A stretch of DNA of 64,000 nt from Sneathiella glossodoripedis JCM 23214 (GTDB taxonomy: Bacteria; Pseudomonadota; Alphaproteobacteria; Sneathiellales; Sneathiellaceae): positions 124,001 to 188,000 of the forward strand of contig NZ_BAMS01000004.1 of the NCBI RefSeq assembly GCF_000616095.1, in the 5' to 3' direction. Every line of letters begins with the position of its first letter. Within the stretch, counting starts at the first letter, position 1. The translations under genes and the position numbers were made by a program. The notes under the pieces were generated by a model that was not told where the DNA came from, searched no databases, and worked only from the letters and a program-made list of their open reading frames with translations. This document shows positions 7,806 through 17,376 of this stretch, in pieces.

Positions 7806-8488
7806 TGTTTTGCCCCCGCTGCGTCACCCAGTTGAGAAAACTGGCTGGGGATATGTGCCCAGCGAGTATTTTCATTTACGGAATAATAGGGGACGTAATA
7901 ATTGACGAACTCTTCTCTTAGAACTGTGTCGTTCTGAGAATCCAGAATATAGGATTTAGAGCTCAGTTTGACGCTCAATACGGTATGCGTCACTCCGCGT
8001 AAAACATCATTTGTGACAACAATCCGCATCTGATCGGCGGAAAAGCCTAATTCACGAAGACTTACATATTTCATGATTGCAAAATCTTCGGAATCTCCTC
8101 CATTGGTAATAAATTCCAGTGGGGTTGCCCAGTAATCAGACTGTTTGTACAGATCCTGATCTGCAATATGTTGCCATTTGTTGATGAAACTGTTGATTTG
8201 CCTCATCGCGATTGATCTGTCGCTATGTTCCAGTTCCTGAATCTTGGTACGCCAAAGGGTCATCTGTTGGGAGTCGCACTTCAGAATATCCTCATCGCAT
8301 CGTTTGGACGCTTCGCGCAGTTTGTCGAAACCGGCGAGTGAGCGCTGCCACTGGGGAAGAGCCGACAGATTTCCGGAGGCAATTTCCAGCGAACCAAAGA
8401 GACCAGGCTCCTGAGGTGATGCGGTTGATTGGGCCGGAGCTGATAGAATTACAGTTATGCCAAGGGCGGTGATAAAGGCTTTCATCAT
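7802..8488 (-). CDS. LapG-like transglutaminase-like cysteine peptidase homologue (BTLCP), Cys-to-Ser
   Basis: 228 residues with a signal peptide (cleavage near ASA/TAS, residue about 24). The BTLCP (COG3672, LapG) family uses a Cys-His-Asp triad to clip adhesins at the cell surface. Here the usual GDCEDYA block reads GGDSEDFA, so the nucleophile is Ser (codon TCC) while His (VTHTVLSV) and Asp (ILDSQND) remain. It is thus probably inactive or altered. Start ATG overlaps the end of the HlyD gene and its stop overlaps the HD-GYP gene, both as ATGA-type junctions. Its intact paralogue lies at 14.4-15.1 kb. A decoy or regulatory role is inference. Confidence 0.85.
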   Translation of the reverse strand: MMKAFITALGITVILSAPAQSTASPQEPGLFGSLEIASGNLSALPQWQRSLAGFDKLREASKRCDEDILKCDSQQMTLWRTKIQELEHSDRSIAMRQINSFINKWQHIADQDLYKQSDYWATPLEFITNGGDSEDFAIMKYVSLRELGFSADQMRIVVTNDVLRGVTHTVLSVKLSSKSYILDSQNDTVLREEFVNYYVPYYSVNENTRWAHIPSQFSQLGDAAGAKQ

Positions 8489-9827
8489 CTCTCCCTCAGC
8501 GCGTTATTTTTGGTTTTCAGAATTGGTTTGAGAATATAATCCAATACTGATTTATGGCCCGTTAGGGTATCCACCGTTGCAATCATACCAGGTTTGATAG
8601 GATAAACCTGATCACCACGACGAAGTGAATTCTCTTCAGTACGAACAATGATTTTGTAAAATGTCTCACCCGTTTGTTCATCAACTATAGTATCCGGCTG
8701 ATTCGCTCCAAAGTTGCAGGTAAACCGCCATAGATGGAAAAGTCATAAGCCGTGATCTTCACTGTTGCCTTTTGTCCAGGCCGAAGGAAGGCAATGTCCG
8801 AAGGTCGAATTTTGGCCTCAACTAACAGGCTATCCTCAATCGGAACAATCTCCACAATATCCTGACCCGGGCGAACAACACCTCCAATTGTCTGAATTTT
8901 CAGCTCTTTGACCTCACCTTTGAGGGGAGAGCGGACATCGGTTCGTGTAACCCGGTCTTTCGCCGCGAGGATTGATTGGCGCACGCCTTCAAATTCGGCA
9001 CGTGTTGCACTTAGCTCCTGTGAAGCCAGACTTCTGAAATTCAGGATTTTCTCTTCAATGCGCTGGTTAGCTTCCTGCAATGCACCCTTTGCTCTGGGCA
9101 ATGCCAGCTCGGACGCTGAAATCTGCCCCTCTAAGTCGTTAATCTCTCTTTTGAGCTGCAGAAGTTGTACTTTTGGAACAATACCTTTTTCGGCCAGCGG
9201 TTCCGTAATCGCCAGTTCTTCATTGACGAGCGCTATGCTCGATTTCAGTTGTTTCAGGCGTCCGTTGATTTCCGCAATTTCCTGTTTTCTCTGTTGTGCC
9301 TGCTGACGCAGGATTGCAATTTGTGACTGCAATTCGGCCTGCCGTGCATTGAACAGGTTTTGCTCACGGATCGTAATATGCTGCCCTTCCGCGAGAAGTT
9401 CAGGCGGAAACTCGATGCCCTTACCTTCACTTTCAGCTTTTAGGCGGGCAATACGCCCGAGAAGATTTAGATAATTTGCTTCGATTTCACCAAAGCGTGC
9501 CGCAAATCCTGTATCGTCAATCCTCAATAGAATTTGACCTTTTTCGACGACCTCACCTTCACGCACCATCAACTCTTTCAGGATACCACCTTCCAAATTC
9601 TGTATGACCTGAACTTGTGACGATGGAATAACTTTGCCATCTCCGCGTGTCACCTCATCAAGAATTGCATTGTCAGCCCAAATATAAGCTGCGACAAAAA
9701 AGGCGATAACACCGAACAGGAGCAGCATGGATTTAGGGTTCGGCCCCTGCATTTTTGCGGCTACCACATCGGATGCAAAATCGGTATCGCTCCACTCTGT
9801 TTGACTAGACATTTTATTTCCTGCCAT
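8485..9827 (-). CDS. Type I secretion HlyD/LapC-family membrane fusion protein (frameshifted)
   Basis: Periplasmic adaptor linking the ABC exporter to TolC. Membrane span at residues 33-51, then the first lipoyl half (IQNLEGGILKELMVREGEVV), a long coiled coil of about 200 residues, the second lipoyl half and a beta-barrel. The frame breaks near 8696: one missing base after ERIS ends the reading frame early. Restoring it continues through DTIVDEQTGETFYK to a stop at 8485, giving about 447 residues, the family norm. Starts at 9827 and 9812 both have an A/G-rich site. It lies 28 bp after the exporter gene and is coupled to the downstream BTLCP gene. Confidence 0.9.
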
Positions 9828-9855
9828 TTTCTATCCGTTAGACTTTGTGGTGCAA

Positions 9856-12162
9856 TTAAGCTGATTTAGTTTTCTTGGAGGGGCGCTGCCCGACCTTGAG
9901 GACTTCATCGCGTGGACCATCTGCAACAATTTTGCCATGTCCCAAGACGATAATTCGATCAACAACCGAGAAAAGTGACGTGCGGTGTGTAACGAGCACA
10001 AGCGTCTTGTTCTGTGCATAGGTTTTCAAGCGCGTAATGAACTGCCGTTCCGAATTTAGATCCATGGAACTCGTGGGCTCATCAAACATCAGAATAGGAG
10101 GGTTGGGCAGTAAAGCTCTCGCAATACCAAGTGATTGACGTTGACCGCCAGAGAGGGTTGCTCCTTTTTCACCAACCTGCAGGTCATACCCATGAGGGTG
10201 GCGACTGACGAATTCATGGACGCCCGCAAGTTTGGACGCTTGCAAAATCATTTCGTCATCTGCTTGAGGATGGCCCATAGTAATGTTCTGACGGACTGTT
10301 CCGTGAAACAGGGTCACATCCTGCATGACACTACCAACTGCACGACGAATATCCGACGGATCAATCTGACGAATATCTGTGCCATCGATTAGGACCGCAC
10401 CTTCGTCCGGTTCATATAAGTTGATAAGCAGTCTTGATACTGTTGTTTTACCGGACCCTACCGGGCCGATAATAGCAACCTTCTCGCCTGGACGAATTTT
10501 AAAGGAAACATTGGAAAGCGCTGGTAACTCCGTTCCCGGATATTTGAAAGTGACATCTTTAAACTCAATCTCACCTTTAACATTTGGCCGGCTCAGTTGT
10601 CGCTTGTCAGCAGAGCGTTCAACCGGTAATGCCATAATTTCGTTCAGGCCTTTCAAGGCCACAATGGCCTGATTAAGACGAGTGAGTAACGCTGCAATCT
10701 GACCAAGTGGCGCCATTGTCCGTCCAGTCAGAATTGTTGAAGCAATCAGTGCACCGATGGTCATGGTGGAATCGGGTTGTGACATCAAATAAACACCATA
10801 GACCACGACAAATACTGTCACCAATTGCATTGCAGCGGCAGACAGATTGATGCCCAATCCAGCAAAGAAACGGGATTTAACACTTGTTTGAGCGGTCTGC
10901 CCTACGAAACGTTCCCATTCTTTTTGCATGTGGCCTTCAACACCGAGGCTTTTTACCGTGTCCAACGCCGAAATGGTTTCGATTATCACACCATGTTTTT
11001 GTGAGCTTTCCTCTGTGTTCTTGGCAACAGTTCTGCGCATTGGCAGTTGCAGAAACAGGCCAATACCAATAACCACTGGGATGGCAATGGCAGGGACAAT
11101 CGCAATTGGTCCTCCGATCATATAGATGATCAGCAAAAAGATACCCAAGAAAGGAAGATCTACAATCGCGGTAACTGTGGCGGACGTGAAGAAGTCACGC
11201 AAGGTTTCAAATTCCCGCAAATGGTTTGCAAACGCACCTGAAGAAGAGGGGCGTGCTTTAACCTGAATGTTGAGGACTTGCTCAAAAATGCGACTGGATA
11301 AAAGTACATCAGCCCTTTTTCCTGCATTATCAACAAAATAGGATCGCAGCGTTTTTAGAATCAAGTCGAAACAGATCACCGTAATGACACCGAATGCCAA
11401 AACAGATAGGGTCTCAAGTGCTTTATTGGGTACGACGCGATCATATACGTTCATTATGAATAGCGGACTGGCGATCGCAAAGCTGTTGATCAGGAATGCC
11501 GCAATTATGACCTGCGAATATGTCGGCCAGAATTTCCACATGGTTCCCCAGAACCACGACCCTTGCCGTTGTTCGAGTTCTTCATCTCTATCGACGCGGA
11601 ATTGAAAGTTGGGCCGAACAAAAATAGCGTATCCCGCGTAAAGCTCTTGCAATTCGGCAAGTGCAATACTCTGAGAACCTTCACCTGTTTCCGGGAAAAT
11701 AACTTCTGCGCTATTGGCATTTCTTTTTAATAGAATGCAGGCCTTTTTCTCTTTGAGCATGAGTACTGTCGGCAGAACGACATCTGGGATTTTTTCGAGT
11801 TTTCTGTTTGTTATTCTGGCGCTGATTCTAACCCGTTCCGCGGCTCGTACGAACAGATTTGGCGTGAGGCGGTTATCCTCCAACGGCAAACCATAGATCA
11901 GCGCATCCGGTGTACGGGGGTCTTCGAAAATTTTTGTAAGTGCGACCAGACAACCGAGCAACGGGTCATGATCCGTTCTTGAAACTTCTGACAGGCGAAT
12001 GTCCCAGCTGGCGGGTTGGGTGTTGTCTTCTGACTTGCGTTGACCGTCAGCCAGGCTATCTTCAATTGTGCCGGCTGCGTTGCGAAGATGTTCGCTGGTT
12101 TTCAGATCTATTGCGCTGGTTTGCTCTGAAACCGTGTCCGCATCACTGCGTTTATCTGTCAT
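9856..12162 (-). CDS. Type I secretion ABC transporter, LapB/LssB-like
   Basis: 768 residues. An N-terminal C39-like domain (about 50-180) lacks the peptidase cysteine, as in exporters of RTX proteins and large adhesins. Then come about six membrane spans (210-480) and a nucleotide-binding domain with Walker A GPVGSGKTT, signature LSGGQRQSLG, Walker B ILMFDEP and H-loop VTHRTS, all intact. The first 50 residues are acidic and low complexity. The pattern fits the LapB/LssB group that exports adhesins. It is the first gene of an operon with HlyD, a BTLCP and a degenerate HD-GYP sensor, and is divergent from tolC across an 834-bp spacer. Confidence 0.93.
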   Translation of the reverse strand: MTDKRSDADTVSEQTSAIDLKTSEHLRNAAGTIEDSLADGQRKSEDNTQPASWDIRLSEVSRTDHDPLLGCLVALTKIFEDPRTPDALIYGLPLEDNRLTPNLFVRAAERVRISARITNRKLEKIPDVVLPTVLMLKEKKACILLKRNANSAEVIFPETGEGSQSIALAELQELYAGYAIFVRPNFQFRVDRDEELEQRQGSWFWGTMWKFWPTYSQVIIAAFLINSFAIASPLFIMNVYDRVVPNKALETLSVLAFGVITVICFDLILKTLRSYFVDNAGKRADVLLSSRIFEQVLNIQVKARPSSSGAFANHLREFETLRDFFTSATVTAIVDLPFLGIFLLIIYMIGGPIAIVPAIAIPVVIGIGLFLQLPMRRTVAKNTEESSQKHGVIIETISALDTVKSLGVEGHMQKEWERFVGQTAQTSVKSRFFAGLGINLSAAAMQLVTVFVVVYGVYLMSQPDSTMTIGALIASTILTGRTMAPLGQIAALLTRLNQAIVALKGLNEIMALPVERSADKRQLSRPNVKGEIEFKDVTFKYPGTELPALSNVSFKIRPGEKVAIIGPVGSGKTTVSRLLINLYEPDEGAVLIDGTDIRQIDPSDIRRAVGSVMQDVTLFHGTVRQNITMGHPQADDEMILQASKLAGVHEFVSRHPHGYDLQVGEKGATLSGGQRQSLGIARALLPNPPILMFDEPTSSMDLNSERQFITRLKTYAQNKTLVLVTHRTSLFSVVDRIIVLGHGKIVADGPRDEVLKVGQRPSKKTKSA

Positions 12163-12996
12163 TATATATTTTCCTGCTGGAAAGCATCTTCATCTGTGAA
12201 AGAACACACTGTTCCTTCTTGATGGAGCCCCCTCTTAAACTGCTCTTCTACAAGTTATACAAGCTCACCTCTGACGTGGTGAGTTGTCCCCAAATTTGTT
12301 TGTTACCTGTTACTGAACTGATGCATTCATTATTGCGTCCACATCTGCATTGAAGTTCCATTTGATGAAAAACATGTTAATAAAATTCATTCAGATAAAA
12401 GATCCCCCCGTTAACCAAGGTTTCGCCAGGTTTTACCAGGCGTTTTCATCGCAGTTTGCTTCCAAAATCCATCAATTGGATCCAAAACAACGCCGTCTGG
12501 TCAGAATCACCTGCATTTATCTATCTTGGAAAAAAAATTAACCATATTTATCCGCAGTTTTCCAGCACTCTATATAGCGCTTCATAAAATAAAGACAGAG
12601 ACGTTGAGCTAATGGCGTGATTTTGAGGCTTCGAATAAACTCCGAAAATTTCGAATCATTTAAGTCATACTTTTATAAAATTTTATGCATGTGAAGATAA
12701 ACCCAACTGGAAATGACAAAAAGCTGTGGGTTTTGTGTTGAAATTTTATTAGTTTACCTGAAGCTGATAAAAACGTTGCATAAACGACACAAAATTATGG
12801 GGGAGCCGAAAATCTGACGCCACTGCCGTATAAATCTTGCTTGTTTGCGGAAAATACAGTTATTTTGTTTATGAAATTTTGATCATTTGCGTTCAAACCC
12901 TGTTTGACATAAAACACAGAAACAGGTACTCGGTCTGCAAAATGATTATCAAGTACAAGTACCTTTGAGACATTAAACTTGAATTGGGAGAGGGGC
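12163..12996. other. 834-bp divergent control region between exporter operon and tolC
   Basis: No convincing gene is seen in either strand. The DNA is AT-rich, especially 12530-12800. It holds an inverted repeat at 12259-12287 and an imperfect one at 12424-12442 (CGCCAGG and CCAGGCG around TTTTA). Promoters for both directions must lie here, and the length leaves room for several regulator sites or a long leader. A short minus-strand frame at 12795-13007 overlaps tolC and looks spurious. Confidence 0.6.
12259..12287. promoter_or_regulatory. Inverted repeat, candidate operator
   Basis: CTCACC (12264-12269) and GGTGAG (12278-12283) are exact complements around an eight-base spacer, extended outward by ACAA and TTGT with one unpaired base. 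It sits about 100 bp upstream of the exporter start codon. No T-run follows. A dimeric regulator site is plausible; the LuxR-type regulator at 17.4-18.4 kb is one candidate binder. Confidence 0.4.
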
Positions 12997-14334
12997 ATGA
13001 AGTCCAAGTTGAGCTCGCTTAGTGCTCGTAAGCTTATTACAACGAGTGTTATTGCGACTGTTTTCGGCAGTGTTGCGGCAATGCCGGTTCACGCTGGATC
13101 GCTCGCGGAAGCCGTTCAGGCAACTGTAACTAATTATCCGGAAATCGGCGAAGCATCTGCTAACCGCCGGGCTATTGATCAGGAGCTGGAGCAGGCTCAC
13201 GGTCTTTATTATCCTTCAGTCGATCTGGCGCTAGGTGCTGGTAAAGAATGGACCGATACGGTTTCCATCGACGACGAATGGTTGACACGCACAGAAAGCA
13301 GCATCTCACTGTCGCAGACATTGTTTGATGGTGGTGCACGCTCAGCCGAGGTTGATCGTCAGGAAAATCGCGTTGACGGTGCCGCCTACCGTGTCCGCGA
13401 ACGTGCGGAAGCAATCGGTCTGGATGTAGTTCAGGCTTACCTTGATGTTCTACGGAACCTGGAAGTTGTTAATCTGGCTGCAGAAAACGTGGAAATTCAC
13501 AAGCGGACGTTGAAAGAAATTCAGGATCGTGTAGATGCTGGCCAAAGCGGTGTCGGTGACGTACAGCAGACTGAAGCTCGGGTTTCAGCGGCTGAAGCTG
13601 CACTTGTTGAAACACTTCGTCAGCTTGATGCATCTGAAATTGCTTACCGCCGCCTTGTCGGTGAAGCTCCTGTGAATCTGACATTGCCAGAATTTAACGA
13701 CGGCGTACTTCCTGATACTTTGGAAGACATCATCGCAATTGGCATGGAAAGCAACCCGGATATTCGTTTTGCAAAAGCAGACGTCAGAACTTCTGATGCA
13801 GAAATCAAAGCAGCGGAAGCTAACTTCTATCCAACTGTCGCTCTTGAGCTGGACGCAAGTTCTGATCATGACACGGATGGTGTTGAAGGTCACAATGACG
13901 ACTTCACTGCAATGGTTCGTCTCCGCTATAACCTGTATCGTGGTGGTATTGACATTGGTCGCCAGCAGGAAGCCGTTGAGCGTGCTTCTGAAAGCAAGCA
14001 GCGCCAGATGCGTTTTGAGCGTCTAGTTGAAGAAGAAATCCGCGAAAGCTGGAGTATTCTTGCAAGGTCAAAAGCGCGTGCAGCAGCACTGAGCGATCAG
14101 GTTGTTGCGAACGGACAGGTTGCAGCAACTTACCGTCAGGAATTTGAAATTGGACAGCGTGATCTTCTGGATATGCTGGACTCAGACAATGAACTGTTCA
14201 ACTCACGTACAGCGCTGGCAACTGTTGAATATGCAGTTCTGTTCGCCAAGTACCGCCTGTTGGCTACAATGGGTCGTTTGAACAGCACTCTTGGAGTTAC
14301 ACTTCCTGAAGAAGCTTTACCAACTAACGGTTAA
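12997..14334 (+). CDS. TolC-family outer-membrane channel, LapE-like
   Basis: About 445 residues. The ATG at 12997 follows a strong GGGAGAGGGG site and opens a clear signal peptide ending near VHAGS; the in-frame TTG at 12979 would disrupt both. Two repeats of the outer-membrane efflux protein domain alternate long helices and short beta segments (for example the YPSVDLALGAG and YPTVALELDASS strands), as in TolC. It completes the type I secretion channel with the divergent ABC-HlyD pair. It has its own terminator just downstream, so it is a single-gene unit. Confidence 0.93.
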   Translation: MKSKLSSLSARKLITTSVIATVFGSVAAMPVHAGSLAEAVQATVTNYPEIGEASANRRAIDQELEQAHGLYYPSVDLALGAGKEWTDTVSIDDEWLTRTESSISLSQTLFDGGARSAEVDRQENRVDGAAYRVRERAEAIGLDVVQAYLDVLRNLEVVNLAAENVEIHKRTLKEIQDRVDAGQSGVGDVQQTEARVSAAEAALVETLRQLDASEIAYRRLVGEAPVNLTLPEFNDGVLPDTLEDIIAIGMESNPDIRFAKADVRTSDAEIKAAEANFYPTVALELDASSDHDTDGVEGHNDDFTAMVRLRYNLYRGGIDIGRQQEAVERASESKQRQMRFERLVEEEIRESWSILARSKARAAALSDQVVANGQVAATYRQEFEIGQRDLLDMLDSDNELFNSRTALATVEYAVLFAKYRLLATMGRLNSTLGVTLPEEALPTNG

Positions 14335-14352
14335 GCGTTTCCATCGAAAATT

Positions 14353-14385
14353 AAAAGCCTCGCTAGTTTTAGCGAGGCTTTTTTG
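14353..14385 (+). terminator. Rho-independent terminator after tolC
   Basis: A perfect 13-bp stem (14353-14365 with 14370-14382) with loop GTTT followed by a T-run. The A-run on the left arm makes it usable in the other direction, where it would end the BTLCP gene stopping at 14414. Confidence 0.95.
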
Positions 14386-14413
14386 TTCTGTAGACTGATT
14401 GCTTCAAAATTTA

Positions 14414-15064
14414 TTATCTGGGTTTGTAACGCCACCAGCCATTTTCGTTGACGGCATAGATTGGGCGATAGTGTCGAATTCGTTTTGAATCGATAACCAA
14501 ACCAATCTGGTTATCCAAAACCATTTTTTTGTTTTCAAACTCAACTGTTAAAATTGCATGTGCAATACGAAGGTTCATATCCTGCAGAACTAGAATCTGC
14601 ATTTCCTCTGCTTTCCATCCGAGTGCACGCAACGTGAAATATTTCACAATGGCATAATCTTCACAGTCACCGAATTTCGCAAAAAACTCTTTAGGAATGG
14701 CCCAATAGTCTTTTACCCCCCAGTTTATGGGATCCAGAATGTAGCGATAAAGATTGATATAGGAATTGACTTTCGCCAACTGAAATTTCTTGGGCTTATC
14801 TTTAAGTTCATCAACCAGTTCCTGCCATTTTTTATAGGCGCAGGCATTTAACTGACCGTTGCCACAGGCCCCAGGTTGGTCCTTGTAGGTATCCAGAACC
14901 TTGCGCCATTTTGGAAATGGTTTGAGATCCTTATGCTCATACGCCTTGAAGCCGAAAATACCAACGGCTTCCGCTGAAGGAATATGTGGCACAGCTAACA
15001 GCCCGACCGCCAATACGGACGCCTTTAGGAATTTCTGACTACAAACTAGGGTTTTCAATTTCAT
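14414..15064 (-). CDS. LapG-like periplasmic cysteine protease (BTLCP), intact triad
   Basis: About 216 residues from the ATG at 15064, which opens a signal peptide ending near SAEA; a longer frame from 15121 would bury it. The catalytic Cys is in FGDCEDYAIVKY, His in IAHAILTV and Asp in MVLDNQIG, so all three residues of the LapG-type triad are present. Family members cleave the N-terminal retention module of type I secreted adhesins in the periplasm and are held by an inner-membrane receptor. It converges on tolC and is divergent from the second degenerate HD-GYP sensor. It is clearly a paralogue of the Ser-substituted protein at 7.8-8.5 kb (shared DYWA-P-EF and YY-VNEN blocks). Confidence 0.9.
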   Translation of the reverse strand: MKLKTLVCSQKFLKASVLAVGLLAVPHIPSAEAVGIFGFKAYEHKDLKPFPKWRKVLDTYKDQPGACGNGQLNACAYKKWQELVDELKDKPKKFQLAKVNSYINLYRYILDPINWGVKDYWAIPKEFFAKFGDCEDYAIVKYFTLRALGWKAEEMQILVLQDMNLRIAHAILTVEFENKKMVLDNQIGLVIDSKRIRHYRPIYAVNENGWWRYKPR

Positions 15065-15248
15065 TGACTGTGTTTGTCTCTGCAATAATCCAGTTTCTAA
15101 CAGTGTGCCAATATCCCACAAGATGGCTTAAGAACTATTAAATATATAATCAACTGACTATGAATTTATTGTGAGATAAATGCTAAATAGTTACAATAAA
15201 TAAATTATTTGCCCCGATACTGCCCAAAAACCAGCAGGGAAAACCAGT

Positions 15249-17364
15249 ATGACTGACATTGATCAAGAACTTGGTAATAGCAAAAAAACGCATCGCTTTA
15301 TCTGGCTTGCAGCGATCACGCTGTTCATTGTCGTGATTGCCGGTATTTGGGGTACGGTTTCATTTGTTGAGCAACAGCGCGAGCGCGATATCCGTGCGTG
15401 GGAAATTCAGCTTGGAATTGTTGCGGACAGTCGCCTTGCAAGTGTTGAAGAATGGCTTCGCGAACAGAAAGAAGCAATTGTTGCCCTTGCAGAAAATGAA
15501 AGCCTTCAGGTTTATTTGACACAGCTTGTTATTGATACAGGTGAGAATGGTAGCAAAATAACAGAAGTCCCTGAAGCAGGGTATTTGATAAACCTGCTGA
15601 ATAATCACGCCGTAATTAGCGGTTTTTGGGAGCCACCAGAGCCTGAAATCAGAGCAAATGTAGCTCGGCCTGGTCGGGCAGGGATTGCCTTGACGGACGC
15701 GACTGGGCAATTACTGGTTTCCAGTGGAAATATGCCCCCGATGAACCCTGCCATTCGCGCAGGCATGGCGGCTGCAGACAGCGGCGTTTCTGCGGTGATT
15801 GATATTTATGAAGGCCTTGACGGTGAGCCTATAATGGGGTTCGTACATCCAGTCTATGCCGTTCAGCAGGATGGAAATGCAGATGAAATTATCGGTTTCA
15901 TCGTTGGCATCAGAACAGTGTCCAAATCGCTGTTTCCAAGGTTGATGCAGCCGGGGTCAACGCATCAGACCGGTGAGACTTATCTCGTCAGACAAAACGG
16001 CAATCTTACCGAATATATTTCGCCACTTGCTGATGGTACACCGCCTTTGAAGCGAAAATTAAGTGCCGATGACGAACGGGCAGGAAGTTTTGTGATCAAA
16101 AAACCGGGGCTCTTCGGTCGAAAAATTAATTATATGGGGGATGAGGTTCTGGTGACTGGGCGCGCCGTGACTGGCGCACCATGGTACCTTGTTCGAAGCA
16201 TAACAACACTTGAGGCGTTATCTGAATCCCAGCAGCGTTTAAATACCATGCTCGGTGTGTTTCTTCTATTAATTCTGGGGGTTACCGGAACAGTCATTGC
16301 GGTCTGGCGCCATGGAACTTCCATTCGCGCAGCCGAACTCGCCACCAAATATAAAAAGGCAGCTGAAGACTTACGTCAGAAATCCGAATTCCTCAAAGTG
16401 GTAACTGATCGCCAGCCGACAGCAATTGCAGTCTTTGACAAAGAAGATAAATTTACGTTTGCAAACAAGGTTGCTGCTGATAATGCAGAGATGGATCAGG
16501 ACGAGATTATTGGCCGCCGATTGTCAAATGTCTTTGACCAGGATGTTTCTAAAAATCTGACGACCCTGTTTCATCAGACGCGCAGTGATAACAGCATCCA
16601 TTCGCAATTGGTAACTGTGCATCAAGAGGGACAGGACAAAATCTGGAAGTCTGACATCATTCCACTTGTTCGGCCCAATGAACAGAGAAGTGATTTGCTG
16701 GCGGTATTTCAGGATATAACTGATGTGGTGACGGAGCGCGAACAGCGTGAGATGGTGCTGAGAAATCTGGTATCCACTTGTTGCCTTTTTGGACCGGCGG
16801 GATCCATACTCGGCGAACCAGTCCGCTCGGGTTGCCGAGGTAGGGGTCGCAATCGCTGAAGAACTGCAATCTTCTGACAAGGTCATCAGAACCGTTGATA
16901 TTGCCGGTAATTTGATGAATTTGGGTAAAATTCTGGTTCCTCCCGAAATTCTGACCAAAGCAGGTAATCTGACAGAGGAAGAAAAAACCATTGTAAGAGA
17001 CAGTCTTTTCGCCAGTGCTGACCTGTTGGAAGGAGTGAAGTTCAATCTTCCCGTGGCCGAAACACTAAGACAATTACAAGAACATTGGGATGGAAGCGGG
17101 CAACCTCGTGGTCTGTCTGGAACCGCAATTAATGAAGCTGCCCGCATAATTATGGTGGCAAATGCTTTTGTTGGAATGGTTAGTCCACGTGCTTATCGGG
17201 CCGCGCTCGACATGAATAAGGCCATCAGCATTCTTATGGAAGATGCCGATAAGAAATATGACCGCAAGCCCATCAGCGCGCTGGTTAATTTTCTTGATAA
17301 TCGCGGCGGACGTGAACAATGGGCGCATTTCAGCGATGACCTGGATAACCAGAGCGAACGCTAA
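15249..17364 (+). CDS. Membrane sensor with PAS and degenerate HD-GYP domain (frameshifted)
   Basis: About 705 residues once joined. Membrane spans at about 17-38 and 333-353 flank a periplasmic Cache-like domain; a PAS domain follows (about 385-500), then HD-GYP. The frame changes near 16776, between NLVST and LVAFLDRRDPYSANQ, by one extra or two missing bases. In the HD-GYP part the HD pair is Met-Asn (NLMNLGKI), HHE reads LQE, and GYP reads GQP, so cyclic di-GMP hydrolysis is not expected. It resembles the sensor at 5.7-7.8 kb in layout and in the VSPRAYR block. It is divergent from the intact BTLCP gene, forming a second sensor-protease pair. Confidence 0.83.
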
Positions 17365-17376
17365 ATAGTAATTGGA

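Noticed and set aside
12795-13007. Minus-strand 70-codon frame beside tolC
   Set aside because: It overlaps the tolC ribosome site and signal peptide; no ribosome site of its own.
5733-17364. A large LapA/RTX adhesin gene as substrate of the secretion system
   Set aside because: No long repetitive frame exists in the window; the substrate must lie elsewhere, apart from the small candidate at 5293.
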